NCBI RefSeq assembly: GCF_938010505.1
Contig: NZ_CALLVP010000048.1
Location: forward strand, 1-10,918
Direction of reading: 5' to 3'
From: an uncultured Veillonella sp.
Lineage (GTDB): Bacteria > Bacillota > Negativicutes > Veillonellales > Veillonellaceae
DNA: 10,918 nt
Made by a program: the position numbers and the translations under genes. The notes beneath the pieces were generated by a model. It saw nothing but the letters and a program-made list of their open reading frames with translations. It ran no database searches and was not told the origin of the DNA. Shown here piece by piece: positions 1 through 5,622 of this stretch (position 1 is the stretch's first letter; each line of letters begins with the position of its first letter).

Positions 1-181
1 AAACAAGATGGCTTTTACCAGGACCACCCACGGCAGGGTTGCACGGCATAAGCGCAATATTATCTAAACTGATGGTCGCCATCAACGTACGATGACCCAT
101 GCGGGCAGTGGCGAGAGCAGCCTCACAACCAGCATGACCACCACCGATGACGATGACATCATAATTATCTACTGTGTACAT
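1..181 (-). CDS. mnmG: MnmG (GidA), tRNA uridine-34 carboxymethylaminomethyl synthesis enzyme, N-terminal part only
   Basis: Only the first 60 codons are inside the window; the gene runs off the left edge. The translation begins MYTVDNYDVIVIGGGHAGCE, whose GGGHAGCEAA stretch (residues 13-22) is the FAD-binding dinucleotide fold signature of MnmG. The later NPAVGGPGKSHLV segment is also typical of the family. With MnmE, MnmG installs the carboxymethylaminomethyl group at C5 of wobble uridine 34 in certain tRNAs, using FAD and a folate one-carbon donor (family knowledge). The ATG at 181-179 has an AAGGA ribosome-binding site a few bases upstream on the minus strand. It lies downstream of mnmE in the same direction, the usual pairing of the two subunits. 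The identification is secure despite the truncation. Confidence 0.95.
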   Translation of the reverse strand, partial: MYTVDNYDVIVIGGGHAGCEAALATARMGHRTLMATISLDNIALMPCNPAVGGPGKSHLV

Positions 182-528
182 ATGAATTTCCTTATATATT
201 ACTTATATTGAAAGCTTAATTTATTTAAATCACGAGGCCGTAGGCCGAGTTCCCCCTATTCTCCATAGAGTGGAAATGAGGACTTTCAAAAAACGACTTT
301 AACTTCACTGTGGATATTTTGACCCAGAGTCCAGTTCCTCACTGTGAATTTTCTTTAGGCTACGTTGTAGCCTAGAAAATTTTACGTTCGGAACAAAGTG
401 ATGCTTGGGTTTAGCCCAGTGTCCAGGTCGCTCGCTGAGCATTTTTCTTCGAAAAATTGCACGCTCCGACCAAAGTGATGTGTGGCTCCCATCGTCGCTA
501 ACGCTCCTCTGTTAGCTCACACCCTACT
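182..528. other. mnmE-mnmG intergenic region rich in hairpins
   Basis: This stretch of 347 bases has no convincing gene. It holds two diverged tandem copies of a hairpin element (321-403 and 413-480, listed separately) and a third, different hairpin at 480-522. In the third hairpin, GTGTG (480-484) pairs with CACAC (518-522) and GCTAAC (497-502) pairs with GTTAGC (511-516). It lies just past the mnmE stop, but no T-tract follows on the minus strand, so it is not a clear terminator. The part next to mnmG (182-240) is AT-rich and holds the mnmG ribosome-binding site. The region would be transcribed if mnmE and mnmG share an mRNA. Confidence 0.6.
321..480 (-). repeat. Two tandem diverged copies of a hairpin element
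   Basis: Copy 1 (321-403) and copy 2 (413-480) share their flanks: CCCAGnGTCCAG at the left and CAAAGTGATG at the right. The centre of each is a different hairpin. In copy 1, AATTTTC (347-353) pairs with GAAAATT (375-381), and TAGGCTAC (356-363) pairs with GTAGCCTA (367-374). In copy 2, ATTTTTC (441-447) pairs with GAAAAAT around a 3-base loop. The closing stem is GTTCC/GGAAC in copy 1 (334-338 with 390-394) and GGTCG/CGACC in copy 2 (426-430 with 467-471), so two pairs changed on both sides. That pattern supports selection on structure. I assign the minus strand because mnmE-mnmG transcription would read it that way. Function is unknown. Confidence 0.65.
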
Positions 529-1914
529 TTATTTACCTAAACAGAATCGACTGAATAGTTCGTCAATCATGGATTCTCTAATTGTATCGCCCGTGATGTC
601 GCCTAAAAGTTCCCAAGCGCTACGCAGGTCAGTAGCTACAAAATCTACAGGCATGCCCATGTCGATAGAGGAGAGGGCTTGTTCGACTTGACTCTTCGCT
701 TGTTCCATGAGGCTAATGTGGCGCACATTACTAATCATGGCGCTATTGTCTTGTTTTACGCGACCGCCGTAGACGAGTTCTTGCACCCATTTGGAAAGAA
801 CCGCAGATCCTTCGCCTTCTTTAGCACTGATTCGTTCGATAGCCGTAAAGGTTCCGAGTTCTTTAATATTATCGTCTGTAACGACTTGTGCCACATCGGA
901 CTTATTAAGGAGTACGATAGTGTTCAAACCGCTCACAGAGGTTAAAATTTCGATTTCTTCAGGGGTTAAAGGAGTAGACCCGTCTATAACGCAGAGTACA
1001 ATGTCCGCTTTGTTGATATAATCTCGAGCGCGCTCAACACCGAGGGCCTCCACCGTATCTTGTGTGTCGCGAATACCTGCCGTATCGATGAGGCGCAAGG
1101 AAATGCCTTCTACGGTCATATATTCTTCAATACTGTCCCGTGTCGTCCCCGGAATATCCGTTACGATAGCGCGATTTTCGCGCAAGAGAGCATTCATAAG
1201 GCTCGATTTACCTGCATTTGGACGGCCTACGATAACCGTTGTAATACCGTCGCGAATTAAACGGCCTGTGTTTGCTGTAGACAAGAGTTCATCCATAACT
1301 TTCAAAATAGGTTGCAACTGTTCGCGAACCTCTTGGTTCGTTACGTCTTCGATATCCTCCTCAGGATAGTCGATGGTTACCTCTAAATGAGCAATCATAG
1401 CGATGAGCTGTTCACGCACATCTTTCACAAATGAAGAAACAGTCCCGTCAAGCTGAGCCACAGCGAGGGAGAGGGAGTCCTCCGTTTTTGCTTCGATAAT
1501 ATCAATGATCGCCTCCGCTTGCGTGAGGTCGATACGTCCGTTCATAAAGGCACGCTTCGTAAATTCACCGGCATCAGCCATGCGCACATCGTGATTTACG
1601 AGGAGTTTCAAGATTTGTCGAACCGGCACAATACCGCCGTGACACTGAATTTCTACCACATCTTCCGCCGTGTAGGAATGAGGGCCTTTCATCAATAACA
1701 CAAGAACCTCGTCGATGGTCTTGTTCCTCGCTGGATCCACAATGGTCCCATATTGAATCGTTCTATTTTGGCGGTCCATCAAAGGAACGGTGCCAGTGCT
1801 CTTGAACAGGCTATTTACAATAGGAAAACTATCCTTGCCACTGACACGAATAATACCAACCCCACCGATGCCGGGTGGTGTCGCAATGGCCGCTATTGTA
1901 TCATCTATATACAT
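529..1914 (-). CDS. mnmE: MnmE (TrmE), tRNA modification GTPase
   Basis: A GTPase of 461 residues that works with MnmG to modify wobble uridine 34 of tRNAs. The N-terminal formyl-tetrahydrofolate-binding domain starts MYIDDTIAAIATPPGIGGVG, as in the family. The inserted G domain has G1 GRPNAGKSS (230-238), the G2 threonines near 257-258, G3 DTAG (277-280) and G4 NKSD (337-340). The protein ends FCLGK (457-461), keeping the conserved C-terminal cysteine motif. The reading frame stays open upstream to 1977. I chose the ATG at 1914 because GGAG lies 6 bases before it and because the family's N terminus begins there; the extra 21 residues resemble nothing in the family. Length is normal. A 286-bp gap with a hairpin separates it from jag, so it may have its own promoter. 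Confidence 0.97.
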   Translation of the reverse strand: MYIDDTIAAIATPPGIGGVGIIRVSGKDSFPIVNSLFKSTGTVPLMDRQNRTIQYGTIVDPARNKTIDEVLVLLMKGPHSYTAEDVVEIQCHGGIVPVRQILKLLVNHDVRMADAGEFTKRAFMNGRIDLTQAEAIIDIIEAKTEDSLSLAVAQLDGTVSSFVKDVREQLIAMIAHLEVTIDYPEEDIEDVTNQEVREQLQPILKVMDELLSTANTGRLIRDGITTVIVGRPNAGKSSLMNALLRENRAIVTDIPGTTRDSIEEYMTVEGISLRLIDTAGIRDTQDTVEALGVERARDYINKADIVLCVIDGSTPLTPEEIEILTSVSGLNTIVLLNKSDVAQVVTDDNIKELGTFTAIERISAKEGEGSAVLSKWVQELVYGGRVKQDNSAMISNVRHISLMEQAKSQVEQALSSIDMGMPVDFVATDLRSAWELLGDITGDTIRESMIDELFSRFCLGK

Positions 1915-2200
1915 ATGTTTCTCCGTATTTCGATGATCTATCATGCCTTTCATAAACCTTATGAAATCTAGATGCATCGTTTTGATTTACTACTTTACGA
2001 TATACTCTATCGATATATTGTATTCATATATTCTATCGATATATCATATGATAATCTCTTCGCCTGTGAAAGTTAAACTAAACCAATCTTACCCGCGCGA
2101 AGATTAACTTAGGTTAGCTTTCACCATAACCTAAAGAATAAAGGGAGCAGCCCTCAAGCAACTGAGAATACCAGTTACTTGAAAGCTGCACCATTATATT
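1915..2200. other. jag-mnmE intergenic region
   Basis: The gap holds three recognisable items. First, a 12-bp direct repeat CTATCGATATAT at 2007-2018 and 2033-2044 with a palindromic TATCGATA core. Second, a long imperfect hairpin at 2066-2124, in which GTGAAAGTTAA (2066-2076) pairs with TTAGCTTTCAC (2114-2124) with one G-T wobble, and AATCTT (2085-2090) pairs with AAGATT (2100-2105). Third, the jag terminator-like hairpin (listed separately). I found no clear -35/-10 pair for mnmE and no small gene. Confidence 0.6.
2133..2189 (-). terminator. Terminator-like hairpin after jag
   Basis: Read on the minus strand, GCAGC pairs with GCTGC (2185-2189 with 2147-2151). Inside that, CAAGTAACTG (2181-2172) pairs with CAGTTGCTTG (2164-2155) with one mismatch, around a 7-base loop. 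A T-rich run (TCCCTTTATTCTTT) follows. The hairpin begins about 12 bases after the jag stop. It looks like an intrinsic terminator closing the rpmH-to-jag operon, although the T-run is interrupted, so termination may be partial. Confidence 0.6.
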
Positions 2201-3001
2201 TTATTTTTTGTACGAAATCACAACGTGGCGGAACGGTTCGTCCCCTTCGCTGTTCGTAACAATGTGTTTGTCCCCTTGAAGGGCAGTGTGAATGATTTTT
2301 CGTTCAAAAGCATTCATCGGTTCTAAGGAAACCTTTTGACGGTTGCGTTTAACCTTAGAAGCCAAGCGTTTCGCAAGATTCACCAATGTTTCTTCTCGGC
2401 GAGAACGATAATTTTCCACATCTACAACGATATGGCAATGGCCAGATACATCCTTGTGAGCCACGAGATTTGTTAAATATTGAATAGCATCCAATGTTTG
2501 ACCATGTTTGCCGATCAAAATACCTAGCTCTTCGCCGTGTACTTGGAATGTAATTTTATCTTTCGTCATCATTTTTTCGATAACTACTTTAAGGCCCATT
2601 TGAGTAAACATATCATCAAGGAATTGTTTACCTTTTTCAGCAATTTCTTGTTGATCTTCTTTTGAAAGTTCCTTCTTAGAAGGTTTTTCTTCAACTTCGT
2701 CTTCAAAAGTTTCAACCGCTGCTGATTCTTGCACTTCTGTTTCGCTAGTTGCAACCGGCTCGGAAGCAACAGCCACAGATTGTTCTTCTGCTTTAGCTAC
2801 TTCTTCTACAGCGGCAAATTTAGTCATAGCTGTGAAGAATAAGCGAACAACTGCTGGTTTACGACCAATGCCTAAGAATCCACTAGAAGGTTGTTCTAAG
2901 ACCTTAGTTTCTACCAATTCTTGGCCTTCAGCGGCCAATTGAGCTACACCTTTAGCAATGGCATCTTCAATGGTTTTAGCAGATACATCGATAAATTCCA
3001 T
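2201..3001 (-). CDS. jag: Jag/KhpB, RNA-binding protein with Jag-N, KH and R3H domains
   Basis: A 266-residue cytoplasmic RNA-binding protein. The Jag N-terminal domain (about 1-55) has the typical IDVSAKTIEDAI start and the GFLGIGRKPA motif (41-50). An acidic, Ala/Glu/Val-rich linker follows (about 62-115). The KH domain (about 135-190) has its GxxG loop as GKHG (164-167). The R3H domain (about 200-266) has the R-x3-H residues at R234 and H238. In other Firmicutes the family (also called KhpB or EloR) partners with KhpA and influences cell elongation and division (family knowledge). AGGAG sits 5 bases before the ATG. Only 8 bases separate it from the yidC stop, so the two are co-transcribed and probably coupled in translation. 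Confidence 0.95.
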   Translation of the reverse strand: MEFIDVSAKTIEDAIAKGVAQLAAEGQELVETKVLEQPSSGFLGIGRKPAVVRLFFTAMTKFAAVEEVAKAEEQSVAVASEPVATSETEVQESAAVETFEDEVEEKPSKKELSKEDQQEIAEKGKQFLDDMFTQMGLKVVIEKMMTKDKITFQVHGEELGILIGKHGQTLDAIQYLTNLVAHKDVSGHCHIVVDVENYRSRREETLVNLAKRLASKVKRNRQKVSLEPMNAFERKIIHTALQGDKHIVTNSEGDEPFRHVVISYKK

Positions 3002-3009
3002 AGTGTCTC

Positions 3010-3678
3010 CTATTTTTTAGCTTCTAAGCCTTTATAAATGAAATGTTGTTGTACAAATTGGAACACATTGGATACGATCCAGTAAATAACTAAACCAGAA
3101 GGGAAGTTAAGGGAAATGTAACCAATGAATAGAGGCATAAAGATTGTCATAATCTTTTGTTGTTGCGCAGCAGCACCAGTTGCACCGCTACTAGTTTGAC
3201 GGGACATAATCCAAGTAGACACCGCACTCAATACTGGCAAGATGTACATAGGATCTGGTTCGCCAAGGCTAGGAAGCCATAAGAAATGTACATAGTTTTG
3301 ATCGTATGGATAGCTTTGTAAAGCATAAAAGATAGCGATCAAGAATGGCATTTGCACCAATAGAGGCAAGCAGCCAGCTAGAGGGTTAACGCCCATTTCT
3401 TTGTACAATGCACCCATTTCCGCTTGCAATCTTGCAGGATCATTTTTGTATTTGTTTTGCAATTCTTGCATGCGAGGCTGTAACTCTTGCATAGCCTTCA
3501 TGGATTTAATTTGTTTAACAGTAAGTGGTGCTAAAATCGCTTTAATAAAGATTGTTAAAAGGATAATAGCCACACCGTAGCTTGGATAACCTATCATTTG
3601 AGTAAATTGGAACGCATATGTTACCAAAGCACTCATTAAATCAATAATAGGTTGGAATACACTACTTAAAAATTCCAT
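3010..3678 (-). CDS. yidC: YidC/Oxa1-type membrane protein insertase
   Basis: A 222-residue integral membrane insertase that helps proteins enter or fold in the cytoplasmic membrane, alone or with SecYEG. The core Oxa1 fold is visible. A first transmembrane segment (about 34-54) carries a positive residue, K46, where the family keeps a groove arginine or lysine. A charged cytoplasmic helical hairpin follows (about 55-95), then hydrophobic segments around 101-121, 145-159 and 178-208. There is no cysteine lipobox, and the N terminus begins directly in the core, so this is the short form without the large periplasmic domain of proteobacterial YidC. AAAGGAG lies 6 bases before the ATG. It sits between yidD and jag, the standard order. 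Confidence 0.95.
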   Translation of the reverse strand: MEFLSSVFQPIIDLMSALVTYAFQFTQMIGYPSYGVAIILLTIFIKAILAPLTVKQIKSMKAMQELQPRMQELQNKYKNDPARLQAEMGALYKEMGVNPLAGCLPLLVQMPFLIAIFYALQSYPYDQNYVHFLWLPSLGEPDPMYILPVLSAVSTWIMSRQTSSGATGAAAQQQKIMTIFMPLFIGYISLNFPSGLVIYWIVSNVFQFVQQHFIYKGLEAKK

Positions 3679-3847
3679 TGTTTCTCCTTTTTCTTACAGT
3701 CGAAATCGTCCTTTGCGCATCTATATATCGTTATGGTATGGTCTAAATTTCATCCATACAGATGCTTAGGTATTTCCAAATCTGTGCTCGATGGTCATGG
3801 TGAAAGTTACTTTCACAAAACATAAAACCAGCCTAAGCCCAAGTGGG
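3679..3847. other. yidD-yidC spacer with three small hairpins
   Basis: This 169-base spacer holds three inverted repeats. ACAGAT (3758-3763) pairs with ATCTGT (3780-3785). GTGAAAG (3800-3806) pairs with CTTTCAC (3810-3816) around a 3-base loop. CCTAA/CCCA (3832-3841) pairs with TGGG/TTAGG (3844-3852), overlapping the yidD stop codon. The last is followed on the minus strand only by a short T-run (GGTTTTATG), so it is at most a weak terminator. The spacer may act as a structured yidC leader; that is inference. Confidence 0.4.
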
Positions 3848-4069
3848 TTAGGGAACTGGATCGTAGCCACCCTTATGAAAAGGATGACAGCGAAGAATGC
3901 GTTTTAAACCCATCCAGCTACCTTTCAAAGGACCATATTTTTCGATGGCCTGCAGAGTATATGTGGAACATGTCGGATAATAACGGCAACATCCAGGTTT
4001 TAAGGGAGATATGGCGAGCTGATAGAACCTAATTAAAAGTCGTAAAAGCATGATTATACAGCGTTTCAT
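3848..4069 (-). CDS. yidD: YidD, membrane protein insertion efficiency factor
   Basis: A 73-residue protein of the YidD (DUF37) family, thought to assist YidC-dependent membrane insertion at the inner face of the membrane. The N terminus is an amphipathic, positively charged segment (MKRCIIMLLRLLIRFYQLAI). The family core follows: a CRYYPTCSTY cysteine motif (28-37), the AIEKYGPLKGSW segment (41-52), and RILRCHPFHKGGYDPVP at the C terminus (57-73). The frame stays open ten codons further upstream. I chose the ATG at 4069 because GGAGG lies 5 bases before it and because the length then fits the family. It sits between rnpA and yidC, as in most Firmicutes. Confidence 0.93.
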   Translation of the reverse strand: MKRCIIMLLRLLIRFYQLAISPLKPGCCRYYPTCSTYTLQAIEKYGPLKGSWMGLKRILRCHPFHKGGYDPVP

Positions 4070-4086
4070 GGAAACCTCCATATACA

Positions 4087-4119
4087 CAAAAAGGACCAAA
4101 GCCTCTAACTTGTGGTCCT
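4087..4119 (-). terminator. Intrinsic terminator / attenuator between rnpA and yidD
   Basis: On the minus strand AGGACCA (4119-4113) pairs with TGGTCCT (4098-4092) around a 14-base loop and runs straight into TTTTT. The rnpA stop codon forms the first base of the stem region. This should end part of the rpmH-rnpA transcripts before yidD. Confidence 0.7.
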
Positions 4120-4477
4120 ATTTATCATTTTGTATCAATAATTTGCTTTTTCGCAAGAGATACAAAATCTCCTTTTCCGCTTTTTCGTAGGTAGCGTTTT
4201 TCAGAGGGCCACGTCCAACAATTACGATATGATACCCTTCGCGAATGGCGTGCTGATTGAGGCGATATACCTCTTTCATCAGGCGTCTAGCTCGATTGCG
4301 CTCCACTGCACAACCAACCTTTTTACCTGTTACAAAACCAATGCGAGTAGGTTGCTTTGCCACGGGCATACGATACAGTACACACATGCGGCCTACTTCG
4401 TATTTACCGTGCTTATACACAAGGCGATATTCATTATTGTGCGTCAGTCGTCTTGCTTTATCAAGGCAATAATCCAT
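4118..4477 (-). CDS. rnpA: RnpA, protein subunit of ribonuclease P
   Basis: A 119-residue basic protein that binds the RNase P RNA and aids maturation of tRNA 5' ends. The family signature is clear in AVERNRARRLMKEVYR, with the RNR at residues 60-62 and the RR at 64-65. It is preceded by the IGFVTGKKVGCA strand and loop (46-57). Two in-frame ATGs lie close together, at 4483 and 4477. AAGGA is only about 2 bases before the first but 8 bases before the second, so I prefer 4477; the difference is two residues (MH). It lies downstream of rpmH, with terminator-like hairpins on both sides, which fits the usual large excess of L34 over RnpA. Confidence 0.95.
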   Translation of the reverse strand: MDYCLDKARRLTHNNEYRLVYKHGKYEVGRMCVLYRMPVAKQPTRIGFVTGKKVGCAVERNRARRLMKEVYRLNQHAIREGYHIVIVGRGPLKNATYEKAEKEILYLLRKSKLLIQNDK

Positions 4478-4505
4478 ATGCATTGTCCTTAAGTCCTAAG
4501 AATAG

Positions 4506-4534
4506 AAAAACTTGGCAGCAGCGCCAAGTTTTTT
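4506..4534 (-). terminator. Terminator between rpmH and rnpA (symmetrical)
   Basis: AAAAACTTGGC (4506-4516) pairs perfectly with GCCAAGTTTTT (4523-4533) around a 6-base loop. On the minus strand the stem runs into AAGTTTTTC, a standard intrinsic terminator just after rpmH. Some transcripts must read through for rnpA to be expressed. The hairpin also has a T-run on the plus strand, but no plus-strand gene is present there. Confidence 0.8.
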
Positions 4535-4556
4535 CTCCTGCCTAACAGCTATTATA

Positions 4557-4691
4557 TTATGCAGATAAGCGTTTTCTGCCTTTTGCACGTCTTCTTTTTA
4601 AAACGAGACGGCCACCGATAGTTTTCATGCGTTCACGGAAACCATGGGTACGTTTTCTCCAAAGAGTATTTGGTTGGTAAGTACGTTTCAT
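4557..4691 (-). CDS. rpmH: Ribosomal protein L34
   Basis: A 44-residue, very basic protein of the large ribosomal subunit. It reads MKRTYQPNTLWRKRTHGFRE then RMKTIGGRLVLKRRRAKGRK and RLSA, with the invariant L34 features: a KRTYQPN start, THGF at 15-18, and a lysine/arginine-rich tail. AGGAGGTG lies 8 bases before the ATG, a strong ribosome-binding site. It is the first gene leftward of the origin and is preceded by a perfect consensus promoter. It is normal in length. Confidence 0.97.
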   Translation of the reverse strand: MKRTYQPNTLWRKRTHGFRERMKTIGGRLVLKRRRAKGRKRLSA

Positions 4692-4746
4692 TAGTAAAAC
4701 ACCTCCTCGTCATTTTGTATTGTTTTACTTATACCATAACAGGGTA

Positions 4747-4775
4747 ATTATAGAGGTAAAACGTAAATTTGTCAA
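4747..4775 (-). promoter_or_regulatory. Consensus housekeeping promoter of rpmH
   Basis: On the minus strand TTGACA (4775-4770) and TATAAT (4752-4747) are separated by exactly 17 bases, a perfect match to the sigma-70/sigma-A consensus. Transcription should start near 4740, about 50 bases before the rpmH ATG. The promoter lies inside the left arm of a large inverted repeat. Confidence 0.9.
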
Positions 4776-4844
4776 TATAATAAAGGGGTTCTGCTGTGAG
4801 TTCTTGTATTTCTGAAAATAATTCTACTACACATTTTATCCTGT

Positions 4845-4996
4845 AATTGATGTTACGTTTCCAAGGGGAGGAATATAGGGCTCCTTTATCGCTCCATACG
4901 ACACGTAAAGTCGCTCAAAAGGACCCTATATTCCATCCCTAAGAAACTCTAATCACATCTTAAACACCACTACACGATGTAAACGTAACATCAATT
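4845..4996 (-). repeat. Nested-hairpin element, copy 1
   Basis: An element of 152 bases read on the minus strand. The outer stem is 16 bp (4981-4996 with 4845-4860). A one-sided bulge of 46 bases follows (4980-4935). The inner stem pairs GGAATATAGGG with CCCTATATTCC and TCCTTT with AAAGGA (4934-4918 with 4887-4870, one bulged base). The loop holds GAGCGA twice, flanking a small TACG-TGT-CGTA hairpin. The return side of the bulge is 9 bases. Related copies lie at 5073-5145, 5295-5438 and 5623-5773. No protein is encoded. Confidence 0.75.
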
Positions 4997-5072
4997 TATC
5001 AGCATACAAGAACTCACAACTTTAATCTTTTTATATAAGACAAATTTACCTTTTGATCTCTAGTTGAAAGAA

Positions 5073-5145
5073 GGGAAGAATAGATGTGGTTTTTTCCCTC
5101 CATACGACACGTAAGTCGGTCAAAAATCCACATCTATTCCGTCCC
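5073..5145 (-). repeat. Nested-hairpin element, copy 2 (inner hairpin only)
   Basis: On the minus strand GAATAGATGTGG (5139-5128) pairs with CCACATCTATTC (5089-5078). TTTTT pairs with AAAAA beyond a single bulged A. The loop carries GACCGA and GAGGGA around the same TACG-TGT-CGTA core as copy 1. The stem sequence is unrelated to copy 1 apart from its first few bases. I could not find a convincing outer stem. A separate hairpin, ATACTACT (5159-5166) with AGTAGTAT (5190-5197), occupies that side. Confidence 0.65.
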
Positions 5146-5294
5146 TAACACTATCTAAATACTACTAAAACACGTAGCACCAATATAAAAGTAGTATCAG
5201 TTTATATACCAACCTAATAAAAGTCTTTCAGAATACGGATCTAAGGATGTGTTCAAATTTTACCTTTTATTCTCTGGGGAAGGAGATAGGGACC

Positions 5295-5438
5295 GATATT
5301 ACGTTTCCAGGGGGAGGAATATAGGGCTCCTTCATCGCTCCATACTCATCGTAAAGTCGCTCAAAAGGACCCTATATTCCCTCCCTAAGAAACCCTAATC
5401 ACACCTTAAACACCACTACACGATGTAAACGTAACATC
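5295..5438 (-). repeat. Nested-hairpin element, copy 3
   Basis: This is a close relative of copy 1, being part of the direct duplication. The outer stem is 12 positions (5438-5427 with 5306-5295, one mismatch), the one-sided bulge is 46 bases (5381-5426), and the inner stem is 5316-5326 with 5370-5380 plus TCCTT/AAGGA. The loop keeps both GAGCGA motifs, but the base sequence of the apical hairpin differs (GATGAG in place of GTGTCG). The outermost arm present in copy 1 is missing on the left side. Confidence 0.7.
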
Positions 5439-5622
5439 AATTTATCAACATACAAGAACTCACCATCTCAATCTTTTTATATTTTGACAAATTTACCTTT
5501 TAATCTCTAGTTGAAAGGAGGGAGGATTAGATGCTGTTTATTACTTCTGACTCCTCTCCCCAATTTTCATTTAAGTTGTATAGATAACGTTTTATAAACA
5601 GGTCTAACGTAGATTGCTAAAA

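Larger units (their letters stand above)
4747..5065. repeat. Large nested inverted repeat with rpmH promoter in its left arm
   Basis: TGTGAGTTCTTGTAT (4795-4809) is matched exactly in inverse by 5004-5018. AATTGATGTTACGTTT (4845-4860) is matched by 4981-4996. Outside these arms the similarity continues imperfectly. The minus-strand rpmH promoter segment, TTGACAAATTTACGTTTTA, corresponds to the plus-strand segment at 5039-5055 (GACAAATTTACCTTTTG). The same right-arm segment recurs at 5486-5502, and more loosely at 5252-5270. Confidence 0.8.
4853..5522 (+). repeat. Direct duplication of about 220 bp, period about 446 bp
   Basis: 4853-5075 and 5299-5522 align over their whole length with roughly 90 percent identity by eye and one single-base gap. 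Each copy spans most of hairpin copy 1 or 3, the right arm of the inverted repeat and the GACAAATTTACC segment. The similarity runs a few bases into hairpin copy 2 and then stops after 5536. The second unit therefore appears to have lost its copy-2-like hairpin. Confidence 0.8.

Noticed and set aside
1064..1369. Open reading frames on the plus strand inside mnmE (also 679-945 and 1753-1971)
   Set aside because: They lie opposite a strongly supported mnmE coding frame, have no ribosome-binding site and no family resemblance.
1915..1977. Upstream extension of mnmE to the ATG at 1977
   Set aside because: The extra 21 residues do not match the family, and the GGAG ribosome-binding site supports the ATG at 1914.
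2066..2124. Possible riboswitch in the jag-mnmE gap
   Set aside because: It is a long imperfect hairpin with alternative pairings, but I see no conserved aptamer core and no expression platform before mnmE.
3743..3823. 26-codon minus-strand frame before yidC, considered as a regulatory leader peptide like that of Bacillus yidC2
   Set aside because: There is no ribosome-binding site of any strength and no recognisable arrest motif. The hairpins explain the spacer as well.
4229..4545. Plus-strand open frames opposite rnpA
   Set aside because: They are antisense shadows of rnpA, which has clear family motifs; no start signal supports them.
4795..5018. Insertion sequence or simple MITE with terminal inverted repeats
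   Set aside because: There is no transposase and no clear target duplication for this copy. Related copies keep pairing while changing stem sequence, which a plain MITE would not do.
5484..5512. Active rightward promoter with TTGACA at 5484
   Set aside because: The -35 is perfect, but the sequence at the proper distance (CTAGTT or TAGTTG) is a poor -10. It is better seen as a decayed copy of the rpmH promoter arm.
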